Part shown: positions 8,811 to 18,414 of the stretch, one piece after another
How the letters are laid out: the number at the start of each line of letters is the position of its first letter
Numbering within the stretch: position 1 is the stretch's first letter
Source of the DNA: Schauerella aestuarii
Lineage (GTDB): Bacteria; Pseudomonadota; Gammaproteobacteria; Burkholderiales; Burkholderiaceae_B
Assembly (NCBI RefSeq): GCF_009866805.1
Contig: NZ_SIZW01000041.1
Coordinates: 1 to 64,000 of the forward strand
Length of the DNA stretch: 64,000 bases
Reading direction: 5' to 3'
Program-made: the position numbers and the translations under genes
Notes under the pieces: model-generated
Database searches by the model: none
What the model saw: only the letters and a program-made list of their open reading frames with translations
What the model was told of the DNA's origin: nothing

Positions 8811-9095
8811 ATGAGTGAAACTCAAGAAGTCGCAGTCCCCAAGAAGAACCAGCGTACGCTGGTCGGCAAAATCGTCAGCAACAAGATGGATAAAACCGTC
8901 GTGGTGCAGGTCGAAAGCCGAGTGAAGCATCCGATCTACGGTAAGGTCATCACGCGCCGCAATAAGTACAAGGCGCATGACGAAACGAACCAGTACAACG
9001 AAGGCGACACTGTCGAAATCGCTGAAGGCCGTCCTATCTCCCGTTCGAAGTCGTGGAGTGTGGTGCGCTTGATCGAGGCTGTACGCGTCATCTAA
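8811..9095 (+). CDS. rpsQ: 30S ribosomal protein S17
   Basis: The 94-residue S17 has an OB-fold core, [20 protein letters not shown], and the conserved [20 protein letters not shown]17 is an early 16S rRNA binder. It is slightly longer than in E. coli because of a short N-terminal extension ([15 protein letters not shown]). It ends this transcription unit: a strong terminator follows, and the next ribosomal gene (rplN) lies nearly 2 kb away beyond an aldehyde dehydrogenase gene on the other strand. Confidence 0.97.
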   Translation: MSETQEVAVPKKNQRTLVGKIVSNKMDKTVVVQVESRVKHPIYGKVITRRNKYKAHDETNQYNEGDTVEIAEGRPISRSKSWSVVRLIEAVRVI

Positions 9096-9136
9096 GTCGG
9101 GCTTGCCGGTAGCGCTGAAGCGCTATTGGCAACACG

Positions 9137-9178
9137 AAAAAAAAGGGCTGGGAGAATCGCTTCTCCCGGCCCTTTTTC
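9137..9178 (+). terminator. Bidirectional Rho-independent terminator after rpsQ
   Basis: An A-rich run, then a long GC stem (GGGCTGGGAGAA pairing with TTCTCCCGGCCC, one G-T pair) around TCGC, then T5. The A run makes it work on the minus strand too, where it would end the aldehyde dehydrogenase transcript. It separates the S10-type run from the spc-type run. Confidence 0.92.
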
Positions 9179-9205
9179 TATGCGGCGCGATAGCCGCTAT
9201 TCAGA

Positions 9206-10633
9206 TCAGATGTGCGTGATGAACTTGGTCACCAGGTAGCCGTCGAAGGTCTCGGTGCCGCCTTCGCTGCCGATGCCGCTATCCTTGATGCCGCCGAACG
9301 GCGTTTCTGCCAGTGCGCTGCCGAAGTGGTTGATGTTGACCATGCCCGCTTCCAGGCCGTTGGACACTTTCGTGGCGGTCTGCAGCGAGTTGGTGAACAC
9401 GTACGACGACAACCCGAACGGCAGGCTGTTGGCACGCTTCAATACTTCTTCGGTGTCCTTGAATCGTACGATCGGCGCGATCGGGCCGAACGGCTCTTCC
9501 GTCATCAACATCGAATCTTCCGGCAGATCGGTCACGATCGTCGGGGCAAAGAAGTAACCCGGTCCGGCGATGGGCTCGCCGCCCGTCACGATCTTGCCGC
9601 CGCGCTTCTTGGCGTCTTCCACGAATTTGCTCATCGCGGGCACCCGGCGTTGGTGCGCGAGCGGTCCCATCTCGATGCCGTCTTCCAGGCCGTTGCCCAC
9701 CTTCACGCCCTTCGTGACTTCAGTGAACTTGGCGAGGAACTCTTCATACGCCTTCTCTTGCACATAGAAGCGCGTGGGCGACACGCACACCTGGCCGGCA
9801 TTGCGCAGTTTGAACTTGGCGAGCATCTTGGCCGCGCGATCGATATCGGCGTCGTCGAATACCAGCACAGGCGAGTGACCGCCCAATTCCATCGTGGCGC
9901 GTTTCATGTGCTGGCCGGCGAGCGCTGCCAATTGCTTGCCGACGGGTACCGAGCCGGTAAACGAGATCTTGCGCACGATCGGCGAGCGGATCAGGTAATC
10001 CGAGATGACCGGGGGATCGCCCCACACCACGTTCAGCACGCCTTTCGGCAGGCCGGCCTCGTGAAACATGCGCGCGATGGCCATCACGGCGCTGGGCGAA
10101 TCTTCGGGGCCTTTCAGGATCACGGTGCAACCGGCGCCGATGGCGGCGGCCACCTTCCGAATCGCCTGGTTGTACGGAAAGTTCCAGGGCGTGAACGCGG
10201 CGCAGACACCGATCGGTTCGCGCACGACGATCTGACGCACGTCCGGATTGCGGGGCGTGATCACGCGGCCGTAGATGCGACGGCACTCTTCGGCATGCCA
10301 ATCGGCGTGCTCGGAGCACGACACCACCTCACCAACGGCCTCGGCCAAGGGCTTGCCCTGGTCGAGCGTCATGTTGCGGCCGATGTCCTTGGCCTGGTCG
10401 CGCGAGAGCTGTCCCACCTTGCGCAACACGGCGGCGCGATCCATCGGCGACGACACTTTCCAGGATTGAAACGCACGTTCGGCAGCGGCCAATGCACGAT
10501 CCAGATCCTTCTGCGTTGCGTGTGGCAACTGGCCGAGCACATCACCCGTTGCCGGGTTCACAACGTCTTGCGTCTTGCGGCCTTCGCCGGAAACGAATTC
10601 TCCATCGATATAAAGCGCCAATGTTTCGTACAT
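9206..10633 (-). CDS. NAD(P)-dependent aldehyde dehydrogenase, succinate-semialdehyde dehydrogenase-like
   Basis: The 475-residue protein is a full-length ALDH-superfamily enzyme. Visible landmarks are the NAD-binding stretch [20 protein letters not shown], the Rossmann turn [10 protein letters not shown], the general-base glutamate in MELGGHSP (E249), the catalytic cysteine in NAGQVCVSP (C283) and the closing [10 protein letters not shown]. It most resembles the GabD/alpha-ketoglutaric semialdehyde dehydrogenase branch, but the true aldehyde is unknown. The ATG is preceded by AAAGG six bases upstream. It stands alone on the minus strand inside the ribosomal cluster, bounded by the rpsQ terminator and by the promoter region of rplN. 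Codon use looks like the chromosomal background, so recent transfer is not indicated. Confidence 0.9.
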   Translation of the reverse strand: MYETLALYIDGEFVSGEGRKTQDVVNPATGDVLGQLPHATQKDLDRALAAAERAFQSWKVSSPMDRAAVLRKVGQLSRDQAKDIGRNMTLDQGKPLAEAVGEVVSCSEHADWHAEECRRIYGRVITPRNPDVRQIVVREPIGVCAAFTPWNFPYNQAIRKVAAAIGAGCTVILKGPEDSPSAVMAIARMFHEAGLPKGVLNVVWGDPPVISDYLIRSPIVRKISFTGSVPVGKQLAALAGQHMKRATMELGGHSPVLVFDDADIDRAAKMLAKFKLRNAGQVCVSPTRFYVQEKAYEEFLAKFTEVTKGVKVGNGLEDGIEMGPLAHQRRVPAMSKFVEDAKKRGGKIVTGGEPIAGPGYFFAPTIVTDLPEDSMLMTEEPFGPIAPIVRFKDTEEVLKRANSLPFGLSSYVFTNSLQTATKVSNGLEAGMVNINHFGSALAETPFGGIKDSGIGSEGGTETFDGYLVTKFITHI

Positions 10634-11049
10634 GCGACAACCTTTAGAAAGCGGTGAAAGGGAAATAGCGGGTGATGCGTATCGGGGCAGAGCCTGAGGG
10701 CAGGGACCAGCGCGTCATGCCGGCGCCGTCGGGATGCAGCCGTACAGTCTAACGAAAAAACAACGCACTAGTGAGCCCGCCGACATAAGTGCTTGCGTCA
10801 GTTTCGGTACCGCGTTATGATCAACGGCTTTCCCGCATTCCCAATTGCGCGGTCGTAGATCACAAGCGAGAGGCACCGAGTGCTTCGCGCCAGGTCCAAG
10901 CCAGCAAGAAGAGTGTGGGAGGAAACACCCGCAGGATTTCAACCCAGGGTCGGCTTCACTAGCTAGCCTTACGGGACCAAAACTGGCGGGAGAGGCGTGA
11001 TTCCGGGTTCGGGATGCGTTTCTCCGGTTAAGTTGGAATAGGAAAAATC
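10634..11049. other. Intergenic region and long leader upstream of rplN
   Basis: A 416-bp stretch without a supported gene. It must contain the aldehyde dehydrogenase promoter (minus strand, not resolved) and carries a good plus-strand promoter at 10793-10821. The predicted rplN leader is about 220 nt and contains a five-codon ATG frame at 11014-11031 with only a weak ribosome site. No known leader motif is recognised. Confidence 0.5.
10793..10821 (+). promoter_or_regulatory. Predicted sigma70 promoter for the rplN (spc-type) operon
   Basis: A -35 element TTGCGT (10793-10798) and a -10 element TATGAT (10816-10821) are separated by 17 bp, placing the start near 10828. It would drive rplN and the genes after it, which are separated from rpsQ by a terminator and an opposing gene. 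Confidence 0.65.
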
Positions 11050-11418
11050 ATGATCCAAATGCAGACCACGCTGGACGTGGCCGACAACACTGGTGCGCGT
11101 CATGTGATGTGCATCAAGGTGCTCGGCGGTTCCAAGCGCCGTTATGCCGGTATCGGCGACATCATCAAGGTGACGGTCAAAGACGCCGCGCCCCGCGGAC
11201 GCGTCAAGAAAGGCGAAATTTATAACGCTGTGGTGGTTCGTACCGCCAAGGGCGTGCGCCGGAAAGACGGTTCGCTTATCAAGTTCGGTGGCAACGCCGC
11301 TGTTTTGCTCAATGCCAAGCTGGAGCCCATCGGCACCCGCATCTTCGGACCCGTTACGCGCGAATTGCGTACCGAAAAGTTCATGAAGATCGTGTCGTTG
11401 GCCCCGGAAGTGCTGTAA
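11050..11418 (+). CDS. rplN: 50S ribosomal protein L14
   Basis: The 122-residue L14 starts [20 protein letters not shown] and has the conserved [17 protein letters not shown]-type core and the C-terminal [22 protein letters not shown]-type end. L14 forms an intersubunit bridge and is the docking site for the silencing factor RsfS. In most proteobacteria it follows rpsQ directly; here it opens a new unit after a 1.95-kb interruption and has its own promoter and leader. rplX starts ten bases downstream. Confidence 0.97.
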   Translation: MIQMQTTLDVADNTGARHVMCIKVLGGSKRRYAGIGDIIKVTVKDAAPRGRVKKGEIYNAVVVRTAKGVRRKDGSLIKFGGNAAVLLNAKLEPIGTRIFGPVTRELRTEKFMKIVSLAPEVL

Positions 11419-11428
11419 GGAGCCTTCG

Positions 11429-11749
11429 ATGAACAATATCCGTAAAGGCGACGAAGTCATCGTCCTGACCGGCCGCGATAAAACGCGCCGTGGCGTCGTC
11501 TTGGCTTGCCTGGACGCCGACCATGTACTGGTCGAAGGCATCAATACCGTCAAGAAGCACACGAAGCCTAACCCGATGGCCAACAATCCTGGTGGCATCA
11601 TCGAGAAGACCATGCCGATCCACATCTCGAATGTGGCGCTCTTCAACCCCGCGACCGGCAAAGCCGACCGCGTTGGCGTGAAAGAAGTCGATGGCCGCAA
11701 GGTGCGTGTGTTTCGTTCCAACGGTGCCGAAGTCGGCGCCAAGGCGTAA
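11429..11749 (+). CDS. rplX: 50S ribosomal protein L24
   Basis: The 106-residue L24 carries an N-terminal KOW motif ([19 protein letters not shown]) and the typical [20 protein letters not shown]. It is an assembly initiator of the large subunit that binds the 5' domain of 23S rRNA. It lies ten bases after rplN and 12 before rplE, in the normal spc order. Confidence 0.96.
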   Translation: MNNIRKGDEVIVLTGRDKTRRGVVLACLDADHVLVEGINTVKKHTKPNPMANNPGGIIEKTMPIHISNVALFNPATGKADRVGVKEVDGRKVRVFRSNGAEVGAKA

Positions 11750-11761
11750 GGGGCGAACAAC

Positions 11762-12301
11762 ATGGCTCGTTTGCAAGAAATCTACCGCGACAAAATCTCC
11801 GGCGAACTTACGACCCAGTTTGGTTATAAGAGCGCCATGGAAGTGCCGCGCATCCTGAAGATCACCCTCAACATGGGTGTCTCGGAAGCGGTCTCCGACA
11901 AGAAAGTCATCGAACACGCTGTGTCGGATCTGACGAAGATCGCCGGCCAACGTCCCGTGATCACGAAGACGCGTAAAGCTATCGCCGGCTTCAAGATCCG
12001 TGAAGACTATCCGATCGGTTGCATGGTCACGTTGCGTGGTCGCCGCATGTACGAATTCCTGGACCGTCTGGTCGCTGTCGCGCTGCCGCGCGTTCGCGAC
12101 TTCCGCGGTATCTCGGGTCGTGCGTTCGACGGCCGTGGCAACTACAACATCGGGGTGAAAGAGCAGATCATTTTCCCCGAGATCGAATACGACAAAATCG
12201 ACGTGATTCGTGGGATGAACATCAGCATCACCACTACCGCGAAGACTGACGAAGAAGCCAAGGCGCTGTTGACGGCCTTCAGCTTCCCGTTCCGCAACTA
12301 A
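11762..12301 (+). CDS. rplE: 50S ribosomal protein L5
   Basis: The 179-residue L5 contains the conserved [38 protein letters not shown], and [20 protein letters not shown]. It belongs to the 5S rRNP in the central protuberance and contacts P-site tRNA. In E. coli its early mRNA is the binding site for the S8 repressor; whether that holds here was not tested. It lies 11 bases upstream of rpsN. Confidence 0.97.
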   Translation: MARLQEIYRDKISGELTTQFGYKSAMEVPRILKITLNMGVSEAVSDKKVIEHAVSDLTKIAGQRPVITKTRKAIAGFKIREDYPIGCMVTLRGRRMYEFLDRLVAVALPRVRDFRGISGRAFDGRGNYNIGVKEQIIFPEIEYDKIDVIRGMNISITTTAKTDEEAKALLTAFSFPFRN

Positions 12302-12312
12302 GGGGCGATGAC

Positions 12313-12618
12313 GTGGCAAAACTTTCACTGATCAATCGCGACATCAAGCGTACCAAGCTGGTCGAGAAATACGCACCGAAGCGCGCAGCGCTGAAGGCGA
12401 TCGTCGACGACCAATCCAAGACCGACGAAGAGCGTTACCAGGCTCGGCTGAAGATTCAGCAATTGCCCCGCAACGCGAACCCGACTCGCCAACGTAACCG
12501 TTGCGCGGTGACCGGTCGTCCCCGCGGCGTGTACAGCAAGTTCGGTCTGACGCGTCACAAACTGCGTGAAATGGCGATGCGCGGAGAAATCCCGGGTATC
12601 ACCAAGGCCAGCTGGTAG
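12313..12618 (+). CDS. rpsN: 30S ribosomal protein S14 (zinc-free type)
   Basis: The 101-residue S14 starts with GTG ([15 protein letters not shown]). An ATG five bases upstream (12308) is out of frame, so GTG is the real start. It is the long zinc-free paralogue: the C-terminal block [20 protein letters not shown] keeps only one of the four zinc-ligand cysteines of the short form. S14 is a late-assembling protein of the 30S head. Confidence 0.96.
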   Translation: MAKLSLINRDIKRTKLVEKYAPKRAALKAIVDDQSKTDEERYQARLKIQQLPRNANPTRQRNRCAVTGRPRGVYSKFGLTRHKLREMAMRGEIPGITKASW

Positions 12619-12628
12619 GAGAACGAAT

Positions 12629-13024
12629 ATGAGCATGAGCGATCCGATCGCCGATATGCTGACGCGCATCCGCAATGCGCAGCAGGTTGACAAAGTCACG
12701 GTTAGCATGCCCTCCTCGAAGCTGAAGGCAGCCATCGCTGCCGTGCTGAAAGACGAGGGTTATATCGACAGTTTCGAAGTGAAGGGTTCGCAAGCGAAGC
12801 CTGAGCTCGAAATTACCCTGAAGTATTACGCCGGCCGTCCGGTTATCGAGCGCATCGACCGCGTCTCGCGCCCCGGCTTGCGTGTGTACAAGGGCCGTAG
12901 CAACATTCCTCAAGTCATGAACGGCTTGGGCGTGGCTATCGTCTCGACCTCGCGCGGCGTCATGACCGACCGCAAAGCACGCGCCGACGGCGTGGGCGGC
13001 GAAGTTTTGTGCTACGTGGCCTAA
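12629..13024 (+). CDS. rpsH: 30S ribosomal protein S8
   Basis: The 131-residue S8 begins [20 protein letters not shown] and ends with the conserved [21 protein letters not shown]-like block (seen here as [20 protein letters not shown]). S8 binds 16S helix 21 and, in E. coli, represses the spc operon. ATG 12629 follows GGAG (TAGGAGAACGAAT); the frame is open upstream into rpsN but only this start gives the family N-terminus. Confidence 0.97.
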   Translation: MSMSDPIADMLTRIRNAQQVDKVTVSMPSSKLKAAIAAVLKDEGYIDSFEVKGSQAKPELEITLKYYAGRPVIERIDRVSRPGLRVYKGRSNIPQVMNGLGVAIVSTSRGVMTDRKARADGVGGEVLCYVA

Positions 13025-13036
13025 GGAGAGATTCTA

Positions 13037-13570
13037 ATGTCACGTATCGCTAAATATCCGGTCGAACTGCCGAAGGGTGTCGAAGCCCAAATCGCGCAGG
13101 ACCAAATCACAGTCAAGGGCCCGTTGGGCACCTTGAACCAGTCGCTGAACGGTTTCGTCGACATCAAGCAGGACGGCACGTCGTTGTCGTTCAAAGCTGC
13201 CGACGATTCGCGCGAAGCCAAAGCCATGTCGGGTACCGTGCGCGCGCTTGTCGCCAACATGGTCACCGGCGTAAGCAAGGGTTTCGAGCGCAAGCTGAAC
13301 CTGGTCGGCGTGGGTTACCGCGCTCAGATCCAAGGCGACGCGGTTAAATTGCAACTGGGTTTCTCCCACGACGTGCTTCATAAGTTGCCCGCTGGTGTCA
13401 AGGCCGAGTGCCCGACCCAGACCGAGATCGTTATCAAGGGCTCGAACAAGCAAGTCGTCGGTCAAGTGGCTGCCGAGATCCGTGCATATCGCGAACCTGA
13501 ACCCTACAAGGGCAAAGGCGTGCGGTATTCGGATGAGCGCGTGGTCATCAAAGAGACCAAGAAGAAATAA
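13037..13570 (+). CDS. rplF: 50S ribosomal protein L6
   Basis: The 177-residue L6 shows two related domains, beginning [20 protein letters not shown] and ending with the highly conserved [16 protein letters not shown] region. It sits near the sarcin-ricin loop at the factor-binding site. It lies 12 bases after rpsH behind AAGGAGA and 21 before rplR, in normal spc order. Confidence 0.97.
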   Translation: MSRIAKYPVELPKGVEAQIAQDQITVKGPLGTLNQSLNGFVDIKQDGTSLSFKAADDSREAKAMSGTVRALVANMVTGVSKGFERKLNLVGVGYRAQIQGDAVKLQLGFSHDVLHKLPAGVKAECPTQTEIVIKGSNKQVVGQVAAEIRAYREPEPYKGKGVRYSDERVVIKETKKK

Positions 13571-13591
13571 CCGCTCAGGCAAGGACGAATC

Positions 13592-13957
13592 ATGGACAAG
13601 AAAATTTCCCGTTTGCGTCGTGCGGTACCGACTCGCCGGAAGATCACCGAGCTGCGCGTACATCGCCTCTCGATCTTCCGCTCGAACCAGCACATCTACG
13701 CAAACATCATTGCGCCGGAAGGCGATCGCGTGCTCGTCAGCGCTTCGACGTTGGAAGCGGAAGTGCGTCAGCAGTTGGCCGACAAGACGGGTCGTGGCGG
13801 CAATGCCGCTGCCGCCAGCTTGGTGGGCAAGCGCGTCGCCGAGAAGGCCAAGGCTGCCGGTATCGAACTGGTTGCCTTCGACCGCTCGGGCTTTCGTTAC
13901 CATGGCCGCGTGAAAGCGCTGGCCGATGCCGCGCGTGAAGCCGGCCTGAAGTTCTAA
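13592..13957 (+). CDS. rplR: 50S ribosomal protein L18
   Basis: The 121-residue L18 has the basic N-terminus ([20 protein letters not shown]) and the core [20 protein letters not shown], ending in the conserved [20 protein letters not shown]. It escorts 5S rRNA into the large subunit together with L5. It is 21 bases after rplF and 15 before rpsE. No anomalies are seen. Confidence 0.96.
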   Translation: MDKKISRLRRAVPTRRKITELRVHRLSIFRSNQHIYANIIAPEGDRVLVSASTLEAEVRQQLADKTGRGGNAAAASLVGKRVAEKAKAAGIELVAFDRSGFRYHGRVKALADAAREAGLKF

Positions 13958-13972
13958 GCGAGGAGTTGTCAA

Positions 13973-14491
13973 ATGGCTAAGATGCAAGGCAGGAATGCCC
14001 CGGAGCAACCCGATGACGGCCTTCGCGAAAAAATGATCGCGGTCAACCGCGTGAGCAAAGTCGTCAAGGGTGGTCGCACCATGAGCTTTGCCGCGCTGAC
14101 CGTGGTAGGCGATGGCGATGGCCGTATCGGCATGGGTAAGGGCAAGGCCCGCGAAGTACCCGTGGCAGTACAGAAGGCAATGGAACAGGCCCGCAACGGT
14201 CTGTTCAAGGTTGCCCTCAAGAACGGCACGCTGCATCACACGGTGGTGGGTAAGCACGGTGCATCCACCGTTCTGATCTCGCCCGCAGCTGAAGGTACTG
14301 GCGTTATCGCCGGCGGCCCGATGCGCGCGATTTTCGAAGTGATGGGTGTGCGTAACGTGGTTGCCAAGAGCCTGGGCTCGAGCAACCCCTACAACATGGT
14401 GCGTGCGACGCTTAACGGCCTGCGCGCGTCCCTGACTCCGGCTGATGTGGCTGCCAAGCGCGGCAAATCGGTCGAAGAAATCCTGGGGTAA
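13973..14491 (+). CDS. rpsE: 30S ribosomal protein S5
   Basis: The 172-residue S5 has the double-stranded-RNA-like N-terminal domain with the spectinomycin-site loop [20 protein letters not shown], followed by [18 protein letters not shown] and the C-terminal fold with [20 protein letters not shown]. It takes part in decoding fidelity and mRNA helicase activity. No change is obvious in the spectinomycin loop. rpmD starts three bases after its stop. Confidence 0.97.
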   Translation: MAKMQGRNAPEQPDDGLREKMIAVNRVSKVVKGGRTMSFAALTVVGDGDGRIGMGKGKAREVPVAVQKAMEQARNGLFKVALKNGTLHHTVVGKHGASTVLISPAAEGTGVIAGGPMRAIFEVMGVRNVVAKSLGSSNPYNMVRATLNGLRASLTPADVAAKRGKSVEEILG

Positions 14492-14494
14492 ATC

Positions 14495-14680
14495 ATGGCT
14501 CAGAAGCAGATTAAGGTTACGCTCGTGCGTTCGACCATCGGCACCAAGCAAGCTCACCGCGACACCGTTCGTGGTCTGGGTCTGCGTCGTGTCAATAGCT
14601 CGAAAGTGCTGATCGATACGCCCGAAGTGCGTGGAATGATCAACAAGGTTGATTATCTCGTCGCCGTTTCGGACGCCTAA
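14495..14680 (+). CDS. rpmD: 50S ribosomal protein L30
   Basis: The 61-residue L30 is typical in length: [19 protein letters not shown], then [20 protein letters not shown]. It is a small peripheral large-subunit protein present in proteobacteria. It sits between rpsE (three bases upstream) and rplO (nine bases downstream) as in the standard spc operon. Confidence 0.96.
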   Translation: MAQKQIKVTLVRSTIGTKQAHRDTVRGLGLRRVNSSKVLIDTPEVRGMINKVDYLVAVSDA

Positions 14681-14689
14681 GGAATTACG

Positions 14690-15130
14690 ATGTCGGAAAT
14701 TCAACTTAACAAGATCGCGCCGGCTGTTGGTGCGAAGCATGCTAAGCGCCGTGTCGGCCGTGGTATCGGTTCGGGTCTGGGTAAAACCGCCGGCCGTGGT
14801 CACAAGGGTCAGAAATCGCGTTCGGGCGGCTTCCACAAAGTTGGCTTCGAAGGCGGTCAAATGCCGCTGCAGCGTCGTTTGCCCAAGCGTGGTTTCACCC
14901 CGCTGGGTCAACACCTGTACGCCGAAGTCCGCTTGTCGGACCTGCAATCCCTGCCCATCGACGAGATCGACGTGCAAGCGCTCAAGCAAGCCAACATCGT
15001 TGGTCAGCAAGTTCGCTACGCCAAAGTGATCAAGTCGGGTGAACTGTCGCGCAAGGTCGTGCTCAAAGGCATTACCGCAACCGCGGGCGCCAAGGCAGCG
15101 ATCGAAGCCGCTGGCGGCTCGCTCGACTGA
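14690..15130 (+). CDS. rplO: 50S ribosomal protein L15
   Basis: The 146-residue L15 starts [20 protein letters not shown] and contains the Gly-rich rRNA-binding arm [20 protein letters not shown] followed by [17 protein letters not shown]. It is a late assembly protein that binds many other L-proteins. It lies nine bases after rpmD and 15 upstream of secY, the conserved junction between the ribosomal genes and the translocon. Confidence 0.97.
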   Translation: MSEIQLNKIAPAVGAKHAKRRVGRGIGSGLGKTAGRGHKGQKSRSGGFHKVGFEGGQMPLQRRLPKRGFTPLGQHLYAEVRLSDLQSLPIDEIDVQALKQANIVGQQVRYAKVIKSGELSRKVVLKGITATAGAKAAIEAAGGSLD

Positions 15131-15145
15131 TCAGTGAGGTGATAG

Positions 15146-16471
15146 GTGGCTAACGCACAGGCACTGGGTAAGACAGGTCCGCGTTACGGCGATTTGAAAC
15201 GCCGTTTCGTGTTCTTGATCCTCGCCTTGGTCGTGTACCGTCTGGGTACGCATATCCCCGTTCCGGGCATCAATCCGGACGCGCTGGCGGAGCTTTTCCG
15301 TCAGAACGAGGGCGGTATTCTGGGCCTGTTCAACATGTTCTCGGGTGGCGCACTGTCGCGCTTTTCGATTTTCGCCCTCGGGATCATGCCGTATATCTCG
15401 GCCTCCATCATCATGCAGTTGATGTCGGTGGTGGTGCCGTCTCTGGAAGCACTCAAGAAAGAGGGTGAGGCCGGCAGACGCAAGATCACGCAATACACGC
15501 GCTACGGCACGGTATTGCTGGCCTTGGTGCAGGCCGTCGGGATTTCGGTAGCGTTGGAATCGCAGCCTGGCCTGGTCATCGACCCGGGCCTGCTGTTCCG
15601 ATTCACCACGATCGTGACCTTGGTCACCGGCACCATGTTCGTCATGTGGCTGGGTGAACAGATCACTGAGCGGGGTCTCGGCAACGGTATTTCGATTCTG
15701 ATTTTCGCCGGTATCGTGGCGGGCTTGCCCTCTGCCCTGGCGGGACTTCTGGATCTGGTGCGCACCAATGCGATGTCGCCGGTATCGGCCTTGTTCATCG
15801 TCGCCCTCGTCGTGCTCGTGACCGCTTTCGTCGTCTTCGTCGAACGTGGCCAGCGCAAGATTACGGTGAACTATGCCAAGCGTCAGGTCGGCAACAAGAT
15901 CTACGGTGGTCAAAGCTCGCATTTGCCGCTCAAACTGAACATGGCTGGGGTGATTCCGCCGATCTTTGCATCGTCGATCATTCTGTTCCCTGCCACGATC
16001 ACGAGCTGGTTCTCGAGCAGCGAAAACATGCGTTGGTTGGGTGATCTGGCGGCCGCTTTGGCGCCCCGTCAGCCGCTCTACATCACGCTGTATTCCGCAG
16101 CCATCATTTTCTTCTGCTTTTTCTATACCGCGCTGGTGTTCAACAGCCGGGAAACTGCAGATAACCTGAAGAAAAGCGGTGCCTTCATCCCCGGCATTCG
16201 TCCTGGTGAGCAAACGTCGCGCTATATCGACAAGATATTGATGCGTCTGACGCTGGCCGGTGCGTTGTACATCACGCTGGTGTGTTTGATGCCCGAGTTT
16301 CTGGTGATGCGCTGGAACGTGCCGTTCTATTTTGGCGGAACGTCCCTGCTGATCATTGTGGTGGTAACGATGGACTTCATGGCGCAGGTTCAGGCCTACA
16401 TGATGTCCCACCAGTACGATTCGTTGCTCAAGAAGGCGAACTTCAAGGGCTCGAACATGCCGATGCGTTAA
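15146..16471 (+). CDS. secY: Protein translocase subunit SecY
   Basis: The 441-residue polytopic membrane protein has ten hydrophobic segments and the family signatures [17 protein letters not shown] (end of TM1 and plug region) and [15 protein letters not shown] (TM2), plus the cytosolic-loop motifs for SecA and ribosome binding. SecY forms the protein-conducting channel with SecE and SecG. Translation starts at a GTG ([11 protein letters not shown]) behind AGTGAGGTGATAG; there is no ATG in the right place. It is 15 bases after rplO and nine before infA. Confidence 0.97.
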   Translation: MANAQALGKTGPRYGDLKRRFVFLILALVVYRLGTHIPVPGINPDALAELFRQNEGGILGLFNMFSGGALSRFSIFALGIMPYISASIIMQLMSVVVPSLEALKKEGEAGRRKITQYTRYGTVLLALVQAVGISVALESQPGLVIDPGLLFRFTTIVTLVTGTMFVMWLGEQITERGLGNGISILIFAGIVAGLPSALAGLLDLVRTNAMSPVSALFIVALVVLVTAFVVFVERGQRKITVNYAKRQVGNKIYGGQSSHLPLKLNMAGVIPPIFASSIILFPATITSWFSSSENMRWLGDLAAALAPRQPLYITLYSAAIIFFCFFYTALVFNSRETADNLKKSGAFIPGIRPGEQTSRYIDKILMRLTLAGALYITLVCLMPEFLVMRWNVPFYFGGTSLLIIVVVTMDFMAQVQAYMMSHQYDSLLKKANFKGSNMPMR

Positions 16472-16480
16472 AGCGAAAAG

Positions 16481-16699
16481 ATGGCAAAGGACGACGTCAT
16501 TCAGATGCAGGGCGAGGTGGTAGAAAACCTCCCCAACGCGACATTCCGCGTCAAACTGGAAAATGGTCATATAGTGTTGGGCCATATTTCCGGCAAGATG
16601 CGCATGCACTACATCCGGATTCTGCCGGGTGACAAGGTCACAGTGGAACTCACCCCCTATGACCTGTCTCGCGCCAGAATCGTGTTCCGCTCGAAATAG
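16481..16699 (+). CDS. infA: Translation initiation factor IF-1
   Basis: The 72-residue OB-fold protein reads [20 protein letters not shown] and carries the conserved [22 protein letters not shown]-1 binds the 30S A site during initiation and is essential. An infA gene between secY and rpmJ is characteristic of betaproteobacteria and differs from the E. coli location, which helps place this genome. It lies nine bases after secY. Confidence 0.97.
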   Translation: MAKDDVIQMQGEVVENLPNATFRVKLENGHIVLGHISGKMRMHYIRILPGDKVTVELTPYDLSRARIVFRSK

Positions 16700-16731
16700 C
16701 GGACCGATAACGGAATACTAGGAGTTCAACC

Positions 16732-16845
16732 ATGAAAGTAATGGCTTCAGTCAAGCGGATCTGCCGCAACTGCAAAGTTATCAAGCGTCACGGCGTTGTG
16801 CGTGTTATCTGCACCGACCCGCGTCACAAGCAGCGTCAGGGCTAA
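16732..16845 (+). CDS. rpmJ: 50S ribosomal protein L36
   Basis: A 37-codon gene: [19 protein letters not shown], ending DPRHKQRQG. The zinc-ribbon ligands C11, C14, C27 and H32 are all present, so this is the zinc-binding form. GGAG stands seven bases upstream of the ATG (TAGGAGTTCAACC). It lies 32 bases after infA and 57 before rpsM. L36 is the smallest large-subunit protein and stabilises 23S rRNA folding near the base of the stalk. Confidence 0.95.
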
Positions 16846-16902
16846 TTCGGATTTCCTCCGTTTGCCGACCACGCATAGAAGAATCATTTAAGGAACACAG
16901 TC

Positions 16903-17268
16903 ATGGCCCGTATTGCCGGCATTAACATTCCGCCGCAACAACACGCCGAGATCGGTTTGACCGCTATTTTTGGTATCGGTCGAACGCGCGCCCGCAAGAT
17001 TTGCGAAGCCGCTGGTGTACCTCTGACCAAGAAAGTCAAGGACCTCAACGACGCCGAGCTCGAGCGCATCCGTGAACACGTTGGCGTGTTTACCGTCGAA
17101 GGCGACCTCCGCCGCGAAGTGCAACTGTCGATCAAGCGTTTGATCGATCTGGGCACCTACCGCGGCATGCGTCACAAGCGTGGTCTGCCGCTTCGCGGCC
17201 AGCGCACGCGCACCAACGCGCGCACCCGTAAGGGTCCGCGTCGCGCTGCTGCGTCCCTGAAGAAATAA
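16903..17268 (+). CDS. rpsM: 30S ribosomal protein S13
   Basis: The 121-residue S13 starts [19 protein letters not shown]. It has the helix-hairpin region [18 protein letters not shown] and the basic C-terminal tail [19 protein letters not shown] that contacts P-site tRNA. It is the first gene of the alpha-type run rpsM-rpsK-rpsD-rpoA-rplQ. The 57-bp gap before it is the place where S4 binds to repress the operon in E. coli; no homologous structure is obvious here. Confidence 0.97.
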   Translation: MARIAGINIPPQQHAEIGLTAIFGIGRTRARKICEAAGVPLTKKVKDLNDAELERIREHVGVFTVEGDLRREVQLSIKRLIDLGTYRGMRHKRGLPLRGQRTRTNARTRKGPRRAAASLKK

Positions 17269-17283
17269 TCGAGGAAATAGATT

Positions 17284-17685
17284 ATGGCGAAAGCTTCGCA
17301 AAGCGGCGCATCGCGCGTACGCAAAAAGGTCAAGAAGAGCGTTTCGGACGGTATTGCTCACGTCCACGCCTCCTTCAACAACACCATCATCACCATCACG
17401 GATCGCCAAGGCAATGCTTTGTCGTGGGCGACTTCGGGTGGCGCGGGCTTTAAGGGTTCGCGTAAATCGACGCCGTTCGCGGCACAGGTCGCTGCCGAAA
17501 CGGCTGGCCGTGTGGCTCTCGAGTACGGCATCAAGACGCTGGAAGTGCGCATCAAGGGCCCCGGTCCTGGTCGCGAATCTTCGGTGCGCGCGCTCAACGC
17601 GCTGGGCATCAAGATTTCTAGCATTGCAGACATCACGCCGGTTCCGCATAACGGCTGCCGTCCGCCTAAGCGTCGTCGTATCTAA
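17284..17685 (+). CDS. rpsK: 30S ribosomal protein S11
   Basis: The 133-residue S11 shows the conserved [20 protein letters not shown], the glycine-rich [19 protein letters not shown]-type segment (here [19 protein letters not shown]), and the end [18 protein letters not shown]. It lies on the platform where the 3' end of 16S rRNA meets mRNA. It is 15 bases after rpsM and 11 before rpsD. Confidence 0.97.
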   Translation: MAKASQSGASRVRKKVKKSVSDGIAHVHASFNNTIITITDRQGNALSWATSGGAGFKGSRKSTPFAAQVAAETAGRVALEYGIKTLEVRIKGPGPGRESSVRALNALGIKISSIADITPVPHNGCRPPKRRRI

Positions 17686-17696
17686 GGGGAAGCCTC

Positions 17697-18323
17697 GTGG
17701 CACGTTATACTGGACCCAAATGCAAACTCTCGCGTCGCGAGGGTACCGATCTTTTCCTGAAGAGCGCCCGCCGTTCGCTGGATTCCAAGTGCAAGCTTGA
17801 TTCCAAGCCCGGTCAGCACGGGCGCACTTCCGGTGCACGTACGTCAGACTACGGTCTGCAATTGCGCGAAAAGCAAAAGCTCAAGCGCATGTACGGTGTG
17901 TTGGAAAAGCAATTCCGCAAGTACTTCGCGGAAGCCGAACGCCGCCGTGGCAACACGGGCGAAACGTTGATTCAGCTGCTCGAATCGCGTCTCGACAACG
18001 TGGTGTATCGCATGGGCTTCGGCTCGACCCGCGCTGAAGCGCGTCAGCTCGTCAGCCACCGCGCTATCGAACTGAATGGTCACACCGCCGACATCCCGTC
18101 GATGCTGATCAAGGCTGGCGATCAAATCTCGATCCGCGACAAGTCGAAGGCGCAAGCGCGTATTCGTGAAGCGCTGGATCTGGCTTCGGGCATCGGTATC
18201 CCCCAGTGGGTGGATGTCGACACCAGCAAGATGGCCGGTACGTTCAAGCAAGTCCCCGACCGCGCTGACGTCGCTCGCGACATCAACGAGTCGATGGTTG
18301 TCGAACTGTACTCGCGCAACTAA
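17697..18323 (+). CDS. rpsD: 30S ribosomal protein S4
   Basis: The 208-residue S4 starts at GTG ([19 protein letters not shown]). It carries the S4 RNA-binding domain around residues 95-160 ([20 protein letters not shown], then [10 protein letters not shown]). S4 nucleates 30S assembly, acts in decoding fidelity and, in enterobacteria, represses the alpha operon. It is followed by an unusually long 191-bp gap before rpoA that contains two hairpins. Confidence 0.97.
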   Translation: MARYTGPKCKLSRREGTDLFLKSARRSLDSKCKLDSKPGQHGRTSGARTSDYGLQLREKQKLKRMYGVLEKQFRKYFAEAERRRGNTGETLIQLLESRLDNVVYRMGFGSTRAEARQLVSHRAIELNGHTADIPSMLIKAGDQISIRDKSKAQARIREALDLASGIGIPQWVDVDTSKMAGTFKQVPDRADVARDINESMVVELYSRN

Positions 18324-18333
18324 TAGACGCATC

Positions 18334-18355
18334 AACCAGGGCTTCGGCCTTGGTT
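18334..18355 (+). other. UUCG-capped hairpin between rpsD and rpoA
   Basis: AACCAGGGC pairs with GCCTTGGTT (one G-T pair) around a TTCG tetraloop, just 10 bases after the rpsD stop. There is no T run after it, so it is more likely an RNA-stability, processing or regulatory structure than a terminator. Confidence 0.5.
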
Positions 18356-18381
18356 GTCGCTTCTGCAGTACTGCCGCAACC

Positions 18382-18414
18382 AGCCCGTTTGCCGCGTTCA
18401 GCGTCAAGCGGGCT
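18382..18414 (+). other. Second hairpin in the rpsD-rpoA gap
   Basis: AGCCCGTTT (18382-18390) pairs with AAGCGGGCT (18406-18414) over nine bases with one G-T pair and a 15-base loop. Only three T residues end the stem. With the preceding hairpin it makes the 191-bp gap strongly structured, which could set the ratio of S4 to RNA polymerase alpha. Confidence 0.4.

Noticed and set aside
9206-10633. Treating the aldehyde dehydrogenase insert as a mobile element
   Set aside because: No transposase, integrase, direct repeats or terminal inverted repeats flank it, and codon use looks native.
13040-15010. A 656-codon open frame on the minus strand across rplF-rplO
   Set aside because: It is antisense to six well-defined ribosomal genes. 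Long mirror frames are expected in GC-rich DNA with strong codon bias, and the translation has no domain character.
15131-16609. A 492-codon minus-strand frame opposite secY and infA
   Set aside because: Composition (His/Gln/Arg-rich) and full overlap with secY and infA show that it is an antisense artefact.
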